Below are positions 8,728-16,309 of a stretch of 40,212 nt of DNA, piece after piece. This DNA comes from Candidatus Saganbacteria bacterium. Lineage in GTDB: Bacteria; Margulisbacteria; WOR-1; O2-12-FULL-45-9. A program made the translations under genes and the position numbers. Position 1 is the first letter of the stretch. Every line of letters starts with the position of its first letter. A model generated the notes under the pieces. That model did not search any database and was not told the DNA's origin. It worked only from the letters and a program-made list of their open reading frames with translations. The stretch lies in the NCBI GenBank assembly GCA_013204645.1, contig JABMSE010000136.1, positions 1 through 40,212 of the forward strand. Reading direction: 5' to 3'.

Positions 8728-9456
8728 CTAGAAAAAAAACTTAAACAAGATCAACAACAAAGACGCAAGGGACAACAAAATAGCTATGAGCGCTAGAAAA
8801 ATAGCTAGCTTGTTACCAGATTGCTCTTTTTGACTAAAAGAAGGCGTTTGCCCATTAGCAATGGCCACGGCTACAACATATTCTCCAGCATAAGCAAGCG
8901 ACAAACTGAAGCCAGCACAATAAGGCTTTCCTAAATCATCATGCTTAATATTAATTTGCTTGAAAACGATACCTTTATAGGAATTATCAGCTTTAACAAT
9001 TGCTTCTTTCGCACAAAACAGACCAGCAAAACTAACCAGAGGTTTCTTTTGCAAAAGACAATGGGAAATCTCTTCCTGGCTAAAATTTTGCTGATAAAAA
9101 ACGTCTTCCCTGAAGTCCGCTGGGGTAGAAAAATTATCAATTCTTTCCAGATCAATACCTACCCCAGGCGCGCTAGGCTGAAGAGGAAGAGAAGGCTGGA
9201 ACTGGTAATTATCAAGCTTAGGCAGAGAATTCTCACCTAACGTTGTTGTTCTTAGGAGATCGCCAAAAGTATTAACATTGCTATAGTCTAAAATCTTAAG
9301 GCCCAGTTCCTTTTCTAAAACTGCATACAAGCGATGAACAAAAATTGAATTTCCCAAAGCTTTCCGGTCAATCATTGTTGCTTCAACAACCTTTTCAGGT
9401 GGAATCTTAAGGAAAATGCCTACGATTTTTCTTATTTCCAATGTTTTTTCATCCAT
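8728..9456 (-). CDS. Acyl carrier protein - holo-ACP synthase (AcpS-type PPTase) fusion with C-terminal membrane anchor
   Basis: 242 residues in three parts. Residues 1-72 look like an acyl carrier protein: helix 1, then LGNSIFVHRLYAVLEKELGL, which places Ser37 where the phosphopantetheine serine of ACP sits (usually DSL, here NSI). A Pro/Gln-rich linker follows (about 73-97). Residues 98-200 match AcpS: GVGIDLERID with metal ligand Asp102, and FAGLFCAKEAIVKA with Glu151, then LGKP and LSLAYAGEY. Residues about 217-239 are a strong transmembrane segment near the C-terminus. The protein could thus load its own carrier domain at the membrane. It follows the E2 gene by 3 bases. I know no standard enzyme with this layout. 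The carrier half rests on pattern only. Confidence 0.8.
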   Translation of the reverse strand: MDEKTLEIRKIVGIFLKIPPEKVVEATMIDRKALGNSIFVHRLYAVLEKELGLKILDYSNVNTFGDLLRTTTLGENSLPKLDNYQFQPSLPLQPSAPGVGIDLERIDNFSTPADFREDVFYQQNFSQEEISHCLLQKKPLVSFAGLFCAKEAIVKADNSYKGIVFKQINIKHDDLGKPYCAGFSLSLAYAGEYVVAVAIANGQTPSFSQKEQSGNKLAIFLALIAILLSLASLLLILFKFFF

Positions 9457-9459
9457 TGT

Positions 9460-10734
9460 TTAGCGCCACCCTTCCAGACATGATCGGCAGATAAATTCCT
9501 CCCTACCATCGTGGGTTATAACTTTTATTAAACCAGGGCCCTTTAAAGATTGGTCCTCTTTTAAGCTTTTTAAGCAAAGATAACATTTTGCTTGTTTTTT
9601 CTCCGATTTGATCTCGCTAAATTTATCATCAGCATCTTCTGGCAGATTTTTCAGGGTATAACTTTTAATGCGCTCTTTTAACTCACGGATAAAAGAACTG
9701 GCCTTTTTGCCTGCGGTTACCCGATGGTCAAACGCCAAAGTCAAAAGCACCCTTTGTAATCTGGGATCAACTGCTGCAACCCCCAAAATGGCCGATTGAT
9801 TTTGATTAATTAAAGGAACAAAAGAGGTAATGTCTTCAGCCGACAGATCAGTAATCGTAAAGGTAGAACCAGTTAGGTCATCTACACTGAGCTTTTTATC
9901 GATATATTTTTCGCCAGCTTCCAAGAGCTGCGCCTCAATCTCGCCAATACTTTTATCAGCCGTATCCTTTATTTTTACAACTTTCAAGCCATCCCCTAAA
10001 TCCAGAGCAATGCCAACATTGACTCTTTTATAGTAAGCAATTGCCTCCCCAGCAAAATATGCATTGAATTCGGGATATTTTAAAAGTAGCCGGGAAACCT
10101 CAAAAATAATTAACGGCAGAAGAGAGTTTTTAAGGGTGAGTGTTTGATTAATAGACTTAAACAGGTGTTCAACATCAAGATAGATGCTGACAGCACTATT
10201 CATGTTGGCCGACTGAACTTGGGAAAGATAATCAATTTCCAATTTTTTACTATGGCTGATTTTTTTTGTCTCAACCAAATTCGAATCGACCGAAGAAGAG
10301 TTCGCTTTTTTCTCCACCCCTTTTTCCCCACCGAGAATCCCTAATACATCATCTCGGCTAACAAAGCCCTTATTGGCAAAGCGCGCCTTATCAATTCCTT
10401 TTGCTTTAATTAATTCCAAAGCTGCCTTAGAAAAAATCGTTGCACCCACCTCTGTCTTTGGCAGAGATCCAGAAGAAACCTCAGGTTCGCAAACTTGGTC
10501 ATAAATTTTTAATAAAAGTCCATTAACGGCAACCTCGTCCTCAGGTCGGCAAAAGTATTTAATATAGCCATCGGTTTCGGCCTCAACAGAAAAAACAGTT
10601 TTAGAATATTCCAACGCTAAAAGAAGGTCGCCCTTTTTAACCTGATCTCCGCTAGCAAAATTCAAGCTAATGATTTGAGCCGACCGATCATTAGCGTTGA
10701 CTTGGGGAACATAAACTTCTTGCAAAAGCTTCAT
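9460..10734 (-). CDS. 2-oxoacid dehydrogenase E2-like acyltransferase with lipoyl domain and C-terminal Cys4 tail
   Basis: 424 residues. Residues 1-78 are a lipoyl domain with the lipoylation lysine in LEYSKTVFSVEA (Lys45). About 100-140 is a peripheral subunit-binding domain (AALELIKAKGID, GFVSRDDVLGIL). About 165-375 is the acyltransferase core. Two features differ from standard E2. The catalytic DHRxxDG motif reads DHRVTAG, so the aspartate is alanine while His337 is kept. And an added tail of about 50 residues carries CYLC and CRSC (Cys384/387/416/419), a zinc-ribbon-like pattern. It overlaps the E1 gene by ATGA and precedes the ACP-AcpS fusion. It should take an acyl group from E1; the acceptor may be the carrier protein rather than CoA, which is inference. 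Confidence 0.85.
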   Translation of the reverse strand: MKLLQEVYVPQVNANDRSAQIISLNFASGDQVKKGDLLLALEYSKTVFSVEAETDGYIKYFCRPEDEVAVNGLLLKIYDQVCEPEVSSGSLPKTEVGATIFSKAALELIKAKGIDKARFANKGFVSRDDVLGILGGEKGVEKKANSSSVDSNLVETKKISHSKKLEIDYLSQVQSANMNSAVSIYLDVEHLFKSINQTLTLKNSLLPLIIFEVSRLLLKYPEFNAYFAGEAIAYYKRVNVGIALDLGDGLKVVKIKDTADKSIGEIEAQLLEAGEKYIDKKLSVDDLTGSTFTITDLSAEDITSFVPLINQNQSAILGVAAVDPRLQRVLLTLAFDHRVTAGKKASSFIRELKERIKSYTLKNLPEDADDKFSEIKSEKKQAKCYLCLKSLKEDQSLKGPGLIKVITHDGREEFICRSCLEGWR

Positions 10735-12674
10735 GCTAGCCTCTCCTTTATAGTTTTAATAATAGTACCAACGTCTGGCAAAACACACTTCTCCAGGGAA
10801 GGAGATGACGGAATGGGTAGTGGTAACGAGGCAACCCTGCCCAGCTTAATTGCTTGGCTACTTTCTTCTACAACTGAAGTAATAATTTCACTCCCTACCC
10901 CAGCAAAGGCTGACCCCTCTTCTACTACGAATAGTTTTTTTGTTTTCTCTGCTGCTTGCCTAACAATATTTAATTCAAGTGGATTAAGTGGGGAAAGTTG
11001 AGTTAAAACATAAACTTCGGTTATCAACTCTAACTCCTCAAAAATGACTGGCAGAGAGCTTAAAACCAGATCAACCATCCCTCCATAAGTAACCAAAGTA
11101 ATAGTCGGCTTTGCAAACACTGGGGATATTTTTGCCAAGGGATAGCTGCCTTTGGTTCTCTCATATTTATAATGAGGCAGGCGTTTATCGGCGATTCTTT
11201 TGGCATAATCAGCCTTGTTTTCAATTACAATTACAGGATGTTCACTACTTTCTAAAATGTTTTCATAAATAACGCTGGGGTCTATTAAACTATTCAATGC
11301 TAGAGTAGTAATATTATCAATCCCGATCAAAAATTTATCTAAAGTTTGGGAATGAGTTGGCCCATATCCACGATACCCGCCCATGGGAGTTCTAATAACA
11401 ACTGGGCAGCTAACTTGAGCGTTATACATATGGTGGAATTTTGAGGCGTGGTTAATAATCTGATCCATACAAAGGGTAACAAAATCCCCGAACATAATTT
11501 CTAGAAAGGGCCTAAAACCCGCTAAGGCCAAACCATTAGCAATCCCAGTAATGGCTGGTTCGCTAATAGGAGTTGCAAAAACCCTTTCCGGATACTTTAC
11601 GGAAAGTCCCTTTGCTATTTTAAAAGCCCCACCATATGGCGAGAGCACATCTTCCCCCATAAAAATGACTTTGTCATCTGCGGCCATGGACTTCATAAAA
11701 AAATCATTGATCAATTCTCCCTGCCTCTTTTTAATGGATTCAATGGGAATCCATAAAATAGGTGCTTCTTCTTTTCTAGCCGGATAATAATCTTTTATTG
11801 ATATCTCGTCGGCGCTCAAATGCCGTTTTATGGCAACATCGATTGAGCTATCTACTTCGATGAGCAATTGCTCATAGGCTTCTTGATTCTCCCGGGCAAA
11901 ATTATATAAGGGATCCCGATTTCTGAACGTCTCAATTTCTGCTGGATCGCGGTGGTCATCTCCCTTTGAATGCGGATACAACCTGTACGTCTCAACTAGA
12001 TGAAAGACGGGTTTTTTCTCTTTTCGAACCATATCTATGGACTCTTTGGCCTTTTTTACAAGGTCCTGGGGAGAAAAAGTTTCGCTTCTTAGGGTTCTTA
12101 TTCCAAAAGCTTCTGCCCGTTTAATAATATCGCCGGCAAGATTGGTCTCGCTCTTGGTTGATTGGGCGTAATAATTGTTCTCGCAAATTATCAATAAGGG
12201 GATATCCCATTTGGAAATAATATTCATCGTCTCGTAGACTACTCCCTGCCCTAGAGTTCCATCCCCAATAAATACAACACCGATTGAGTTGCTATTACAT
12301 AATTTTTTGGCAAGAGCCATCCCCGCCGCCACCGGAACTATCCCTCCTTGTATGCCATTGGAATAAAAATTATTGCCACATAAATGCTGGGAACCACCAA
12401 TTCCTGAGCAGACACCGGTTTTTTTGCCCAGGATCTCAGCAATCAGCCCTTCATGGTCTTTTAAGAATGAAATGTAATGACCATGACACCTGTGATTGGA
12501 AAAGACAAAATCACCCTTTTGCAATTGACCAGCAAAAGCAATGGCAGAAAATTCCTGGCCAACACAGGAATGAATGGTCCCACTCAATCTGCCCTCTGAG
12601 AACAACTGCAAAAGCTTCTCCTCCACCCGGCGGATCAAAAGGGCTTCCCTAAATAATTCCAAAGCTTGTGTCAT
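10731..12674 (-). CDS. 2-oxoacid dehydrogenase E1, fused alpha and beta subunits (TPP-dependent)
   Basis: 647 residues joining both E1 subunits. Residues 1-305 are E1-alpha with the thiamine diphosphate motif GDGTLGQGVVYETMN...ENN (137-167) and the phosphorylation-loop-like YPHSKGDDHRDP. Residues about 315-647 are E1-beta: MGEDVLSPYGG, the catalytic-glutamate block ISEPAITGIANGLALAG, and GPTHSQT with the conserved histidine. After HSQ the usual HVPGL and PSxPxDAKGLL stretches are replaced, so the substrate pocket differs from pyruvate or branched-chain E1. It decarboxylates a 2-oxoacid and acylates lipoyl-E2. It starts with ATGA overlap on the 4,6-dehydratase gene, tying it to nonulosonate synthesis. 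No E3 gene is in the window; a housekeeping E3 would be needed for turnover. Confidence 0.9.
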   Translation of the reverse strand: MTQALELFREALLIRRVEEKLLQLFSEGRLSGTIHSCVGQEFSAIAFAGQLQKGDFVFSNHRCHGHYISFLKDHEGLIAEILGKKTGVCSGIGGSQHLCGNNFYSNGIQGGIVPVAAGMALAKKLCNSNSIGVVFIGDGTLGQGVVYETMNIISKWDIPLLIICENNYYAQSTKSETNLAGDIIKRAEAFGIRTLRSETFSPQDLVKKAKESIDMVRKEKKPVFHLVETYRLYPHSKGDDHRDPAEIETFRNRDPLYNFARENQEAYEQLLIEVDSSIDVAIKRHLSADEISIKDYYPARKEEAPILWIPIESIKKRQGELINDFFMKSMAADDKVIFMGEDVLSPYGGAFKIAKGLSVKYPERVFATPISEPAITGIANGLALAGFRPFLEIMFGDFVTLCMDQIINHASKFHHMYNAQVSCPVVIRTPMGGYRGYGPTHSQTLDKFLIGIDNITTLALNSLIDPSVIYENILESSEHPVIVIENKADYAKRIADKRLPHYKYERTKGSYPLAKISPVFAKPTITLVTYGGMVDLVLSSLPVIFEELELITEVYVLTQLSPLNPLELNIVRQAAEKTKKLFVVEEGSAFAGVGSEIITSVVEESSQAIKLGRVASLPLPIPSSPSLEKCVLPDVGTIIKTIKERLA

Positions 12675-13711
12675 TTGGCTCCTATCTCCTCAAATCTAAG
12701 TGTGGTCTTGTTTTCTTTTGAAAATAAATTCTCCAAGATAGTTTTGATCTCTTGTTTTGATAGCAAACGGGCACGGGAGGAATCATACTCTACCGGAGTT
12801 TTTCCCCCTTTATCCTTGTCTAACATTTGTGAGGAGACGACAAAAAGGCCATCCATCTCTTTTGCGTTTGACTCTTCCATGTGAGTCATTAATTCTTCAT
12901 GATATTTTTCGCCAGCTCGAACCCCCACATTCTCAATTTTAATGTCAGAAGCTTTATAACCCAGGGCAGGAGCAAACATTTCTACCATTGCTTCCGCTAA
13001 AAGACCTATTTTCACTGCCGGCATTTTTAAAATGAATATTTCGCCACCGTCAGCCAGAAAAGTGGCTTTTAAGATCAATCCCACCGCTTGAGGAATCGTC
13101 ATAACAAAACGGGTCATATCCGGATCGGTAACTGTTACCGGGCCACCATTCTTAATCTGCTTCAAAAATATGGGCACGACGGAACCGCGAGAAGCCAGAA
13201 CATTTCCAAATCGTACGCTCGACAAAATAGTTCTCTTTTTCCCGCGATAATTATTGGCAGAAATAGTAATACGCTCGGCCAGTAATTTAGTTGCTCCTAG
13301 CACATTGATTGGATTGGCCGCTTTATCAGTGCTGATATTTATAACCTTCTCTACATTTTCCTCAAGGGCAATTTTAATCACATTCTCGGTTCCCATCACA
13401 TTGGTTTTAACTGCTTCAAAAGGATCAAATTCACAGGCCGAAACATGCTTGAGTGCTGCAGCATGAAAGACAACATCAATGCCTTGCATTGCCCATTTTA
13501 GACGCTCTCGCTCCCTTATATCTCCAAACAAAAAACGAACTCGGCCCTTAGCCCCTACCTCCTGAGAAAGATTAAATTGGGCATCCTCGTCGTTGCTGTA
13601 AACTCGAATAGTTTCGGGATCATAACTTAATAGCTGCCTGACAATTTCACTGCCAATTGACCCCGTGCCCCCGGTAACCAGTATTTTTTTTCCTTTAAAA
13701 TGCTCCCTCAT
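12671..13711 (-). CDS. Nucleotide-sugar 4,6-dehydratase, FlaA1/CapD family (LegB/PseB role)
   Basis: Short-form (346 residues) extended SDR of the FlaA1/PseB type that would convert UDP-GlcNAc to a 4-keto-6-deoxy sugar. Seen: VTGGTGSIGSEIVRQLL (NAD binding), HAAALKHV, the ISTDKAANPINVLGATKL active-site block, SVRFGNVLASRGSV and TRFVMTIPQA. The position that is Tyr in PseB/FlaA1, or Met in the WbpM group, reads Leu (NVLGATK); the Thr-Asp-Lys part is intact. It overlaps the aminotransferase gene upstream and the E1 gene downstream by four bases. By position it supplies the keto sugar for the neighbouring aminotransferase. It is not long enough to carry the membrane domain of CapD/WbpM. Confidence 0.88.
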   Translation of the reverse strand: MREHFKGKKILVTGGTGSIGSEIVRQLLSYDPETIRVYSNDEDAQFNLSQEVGAKGRVRFLFGDIRERERLKWAMQGIDVVFHAAALKHVSACEFDPFEAVKTNVMGTENVIKIALEENVEKVINISTDKAANPINVLGATKLLAERITISANNYRGKKRTILSSVRFGNVLASRGSVVPIFLKQIKNGGPVTVTDPDMTRFVMTIPQAVGLILKATFLADGGEIFILKMPAVKIGLLAEAMVEMFAPALGYKASDIKIENVGVRAGEKYHEELMTHMEESNAKEMDGLFVVSSQMLDKDKGGKTPVEYDSSRARLLSKQEIKTILENLFSKENKTTLRFEEIGAK

Positions 13712-14874
13712 TTTTTTACCTCCCTAATAATACTTTTAAGCTCGTCAGCCACACAATCAATCTGCTTCTCGTTCAAATTATTATAAAACGGCAAGGCAAT
13801 TGTTCTCCCTGACACCTCCTCTGTCACCGGGAAACTACCTTTTTTATAGCCGAATTTTTCCACGTAAAAAGGCTGTAGATGGATGGGAGGAAAATACCTG
13901 TTACATCCAATTCCCTCTCTTCTCAGCCTTCTGATAATCTCATCCCGGTCTGTTTTTGAAAAATCATTATTTAAGCGCACTACATAAACAAACCAGCTTC
14001 TATTAATATTATTTGATCCCTGCGGCGGAAGAACAATGCCGTCTATTTCTGCTAATCTTAAAGCATAAGCTCTTGCAAAACTTTCTCTCTTTGCCAAAAA
14101 CTCGTCTATTCTGCCCAACTGAGCCATCCCCAGGGCACAGTTTATATCGCTTAGACGATAGTTATAGCCCAGGCGTGCATGCGCCAGCCATTCCATTCCG
14201 TCATCCCGGCCCTGGTTCCTTAAACTCGCTGCCAGGTTGGCTATTTCTTCATTATTTGTAACGATCATTCCGCCTTCCCCGGTTGTCATCTGCTTATTTG
14301 GATAAAAGGCAAATACAGAACAATCCCCAAAAGTACCAACTTTCATACCATCCACCTCTGCACCGATCGCTTCACAAGCATCTTCTATGACAAATAAATT
14401 ATGTTTATCGGCTATCTGCTTAATCTTCTCCATAGCACAAGGATAACCAAAAACATGCACCGGCAGTATGGCCTTTGTTTTTTCGGTGATTTTTTCTTCG
14501 ATCTTACTCTCATCAATATTGAACGTATCAGTCCGTATATCGACAAAAACCGGTTTGGCCCTTTCAAAAAGGATACAATTGGCCGACGAAATAAAACTAA
14601 AAGGGGAAGTTATAACCTCATCTCCCTCCTTTATGCCCAGGGCCTTAATACATAAATGCAATCCACTGGTCCCGCTGTTCACGGCTCTGGCATATTTGGT
14701 TCCAACATATCGCGCAAAAGCACTCTCAAATTCCACAAGCTTTGGGCCCAAGCTCAAGTGAGGCGTCTTTAACACATCCACAACAGCCTGGATCTCTGCT
14801 TGGCCTATATCTGGACTGGATAAAGGGATATTATCCTTATCGCCAACCCTAAATTTCTCAGAAGCACTTATCAC
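13708..14874 (-). CDS. DegT/DnrJ/EryC1/StrS aminotransferase (sugar 4-aminotransferase)
   Basis: 388 residues; PLP-dependent transfer of an amino group from glutamate to a keto sugar. The family pattern is complete: NSGTSGLHLCIKAL, GDEVITSPFSFISSAN, PVFVDI, VIEDACEAIGAE, and the PLP lysine in FAFYPNKQMTTGEGGM, then GYNYRLSDINCALGMAQL. The start is GTG at 14874 with AAGGAG 9 bases upstream inside the neuB stop region. It lies between neuB and the 4,6-dehydratase, so the inferred substrate is the UDP-4-keto sugar made by the latter (LegC/PseC role). Sequence alone does not separate LegC, PseC and other DegT members. Confidence 0.88.
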   Translation of the reverse strand: MISASEKFRVGDKDNIPLSSPDIGQAEIQAVVDVLKTPHLSLGPKLVEFESAFARYVGTKYARAVNSGTSGLHLCIKALGIKEGDEVITSPFSFISSANCILFERAKPVFVDIRTDTFNIDESKIEEKITEKTKAILPVHVFGYPCAMEKIKQIADKHNLFVIEDACEAIGAEVDGMKVGTFGDCSVFAFYPNKQMTTGEGGMIVTNNEEIANLAASLRNQGRDDGMEWLAHARLGYNYRLSDINCALGMAQLGRIDEFLAKRESFARAYALRLAEIDGIVLPPQGSNNINRSWFVYVVRLNNDFSKTDRDEIIRRLRREGIGCNRYFPPIHLQPFYVEKFGYKKGSFPVTEEVSGRTIALPFYNNLNEKQIDCVADELKSIIREVKK

Positions 14875-14887
14875 AGAGCAATTCTCC

Positions 14888-15901
14888 TTATAATTCTATT
14901 AATTCATCCGGCTCAAAATTACGCTTTGCTCGACTGCCAATTATGGCGTCCCATTTCATTGGGCTTATACCATTTCCCGGCCTTTTAACTGTTATGTTTT
15001 TGTCTGAAAAAGAATCGCCCTTAATGATCTTATCAAGCGCAACAATGCTTTTTCTGCCCGCAGCCAGATTCACAAGTTCAGAAGGGGATACTTTTTTCGC
15101 GCCATCTCCCAGAGCTTTTTCTATATTTCTGATGGCAGCCACCATGTTTTCGAGCTCTATTGGATCAAGAGAAGCCTGATGGTCAGGCCCACTCATATTC
15201 TTATCAAGTGTAAAATGCTTTTCTATAATGTCCGCACCCAAAGCGGCAGCAGCTATGGAAACTTCTATCCCAAGAGTGTGATCAGAATACCCCACCGCAA
15301 CCCCAAGTTCTTTTTGCATAGTAGACATGGCCAGCAAATTTACGTCTTTCATGGGAGTCGGATAGGCCACATTGCAATGTAGAACAACCATGTTTTCCTT
15401 TTCTGTTCCCGCCGCTACCAAAACATCGATTGCCTTTTGTATCTCATCCAGGCTTGCCATCCCGGTTGATAATATTATTTTCCTCTTTAAGCTTCCGATC
15501 TTTTTTAAATAAGGTAAATCTGTTATCTCCCCAGACGGTATTTTAAATATTTCAACTCCTAATCTATTTAAAAGCTCTATACTATCCAGGTCAAAGGGAG
15601 ATGACAAAAAGACTATTCCTCTCTTCTGGCAGTGATCCATAAGTTGGCAGTGCGCATTTTCATCCAGTTCCAACTTTTTTAGCATATCCAACTGAGATTC
15701 ATATTTATCGGTCGCTATTTTTTGGTAGGATGCTTTAGGCGCAAATCTGGAGGTTGCTTTCTCTGCCTTAAAAGTTTGAAACTTAATTGCATCCACACCA
15801 CAGCTGGCAGCTCTATCCACCATTTGCATAGCCAATTCAACGCTACCATTGTGGTTTACTCCAGCCTCAGCAATAATAAATATTTTTTCTGCAAAACTCA
15901 T
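14888..15901 (-). CDS. neuB: N-acetylneuraminate/legionaminate synthase (NeuB family)
   Basis: 337 residues; condenses phosphoenolpyruvate with a 6-carbon amino sugar to make a nonulosonic acid. The N-terminal barrel opens with IIAEAGVNHNGSVELA and IKFQTFKAEK, with KIPSGEITDLPYL, LHCNVAYPTP and GYSDHTLG. The block GPDHQASLDP is of the Neu/Leg type; Pse synthases usually have a GPDS form here. Residues about 280-337 are the SAF antifreeze-like domain that caps the neighbouring active site (SIVALDKIIKGD, KRPGNGISP). ATGA overlap with the acyltransferase gene upstream. Together with the epimerase and dehydratase it points to a legionaminic-like route rather than classical sialic acid, though both remain open. 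Confidence 0.93.
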   Translation of the reverse strand: MSFAEKIFIIAEAGVNHNGSVELAMQMVDRAASCGVDAIKFQTFKAEKATSRFAPKASYQKIATDKYESQLDMLKKLELDENAHCQLMDHCQKRGIVFLSSPFDLDSIELLNRLGVEIFKIPSGEITDLPYLKKIGSLKRKIILSTGMASLDEIQKAIDVLVAAGTEKENMVVLHCNVAYPTPMKDVNLLAMSTMQKELGVAVGYSDHTLGIEVSIAAAALGADIIEKHFTLDKNMSGPDHQASLDPIELENMVAAIRNIEKALGDGAKKVSPSELVNLAAGRKSIVALDKIIKGDSFSDKNITVKRPGNGISPMKWDAIIGSRAKRNFEPDELIEL

Positions 15902-16296
15902 TTATTTTTTCTCATAATTTTTGCCGGGACGCCAAAAGCCACACAATCATCAGGAATATCAGTTTTAACCAAAGAACAAGCTCCAACCACAGCATTTTTG
16001 CCTATCGTAACCCCAGACATAACCACACAATGGCTTCCCAAACAACTGTTCTCCTTAAGGTGCACCTTCCCTTCACGCTTATCAATGGTGGAAACAGAAT
16101 AGATAGAACAATGCGAACCAATCTGAACATTATCCTCAAGGACCACCCCACACTTCGCATTTATATAGGTAAAAGCACCGATATCCGTATTTTTACCTAA
16201 TTTTAAATTGTCCTTATGTTGCACCACCCAGTTATATTTGGTCAGCTTACCTTCTTCGATATCCGGATATTCCCAATTTTTAAATCTTTCCGACAT
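15898..16296 (-). CDS. Left-handed beta-helix (hexapeptide) acyltransferase, LegH-like role
   Basis: 132 residues, essentially only the hexapeptide-repeat domain: repeats such as LGKNTDIGAFTYI, VLEDNVQIGSHCSI, CLGSHCVVMSGVTIGKNAVVGACSLV and the closing FGVPAKIM. It lacks the N-terminal Rossmann-like half of PglD-type enzymes. Its place between the 2-epimerase and neuB suggests N-acylation of a 4-amino sugar intermediate. Beta-helix acyltransferases may use acetyl-CoA (WcaF, PglD) or acyl-ACP (LpxA, LpxD); with an ACP fusion in the same operon, acyl-ACP deserves consideration. An AGGGG stretch precedes the ATG. Confidence 0.85.
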   Translation of the reverse strand: MSERFKNWEYPDIEEGKLTKYNWVVQHKDNLKLGKNTDIGAFTYINAKCGVVLEDNVQIGSHCSIYSVSTIDKREGKVHLKENSCLGSHCVVMSGVTIGKNAVVGACSLVKTDIPDDCVAFGVPAKIMRKNK

Positions 16297-16309
16297 AATT
16301 TACCATCCC

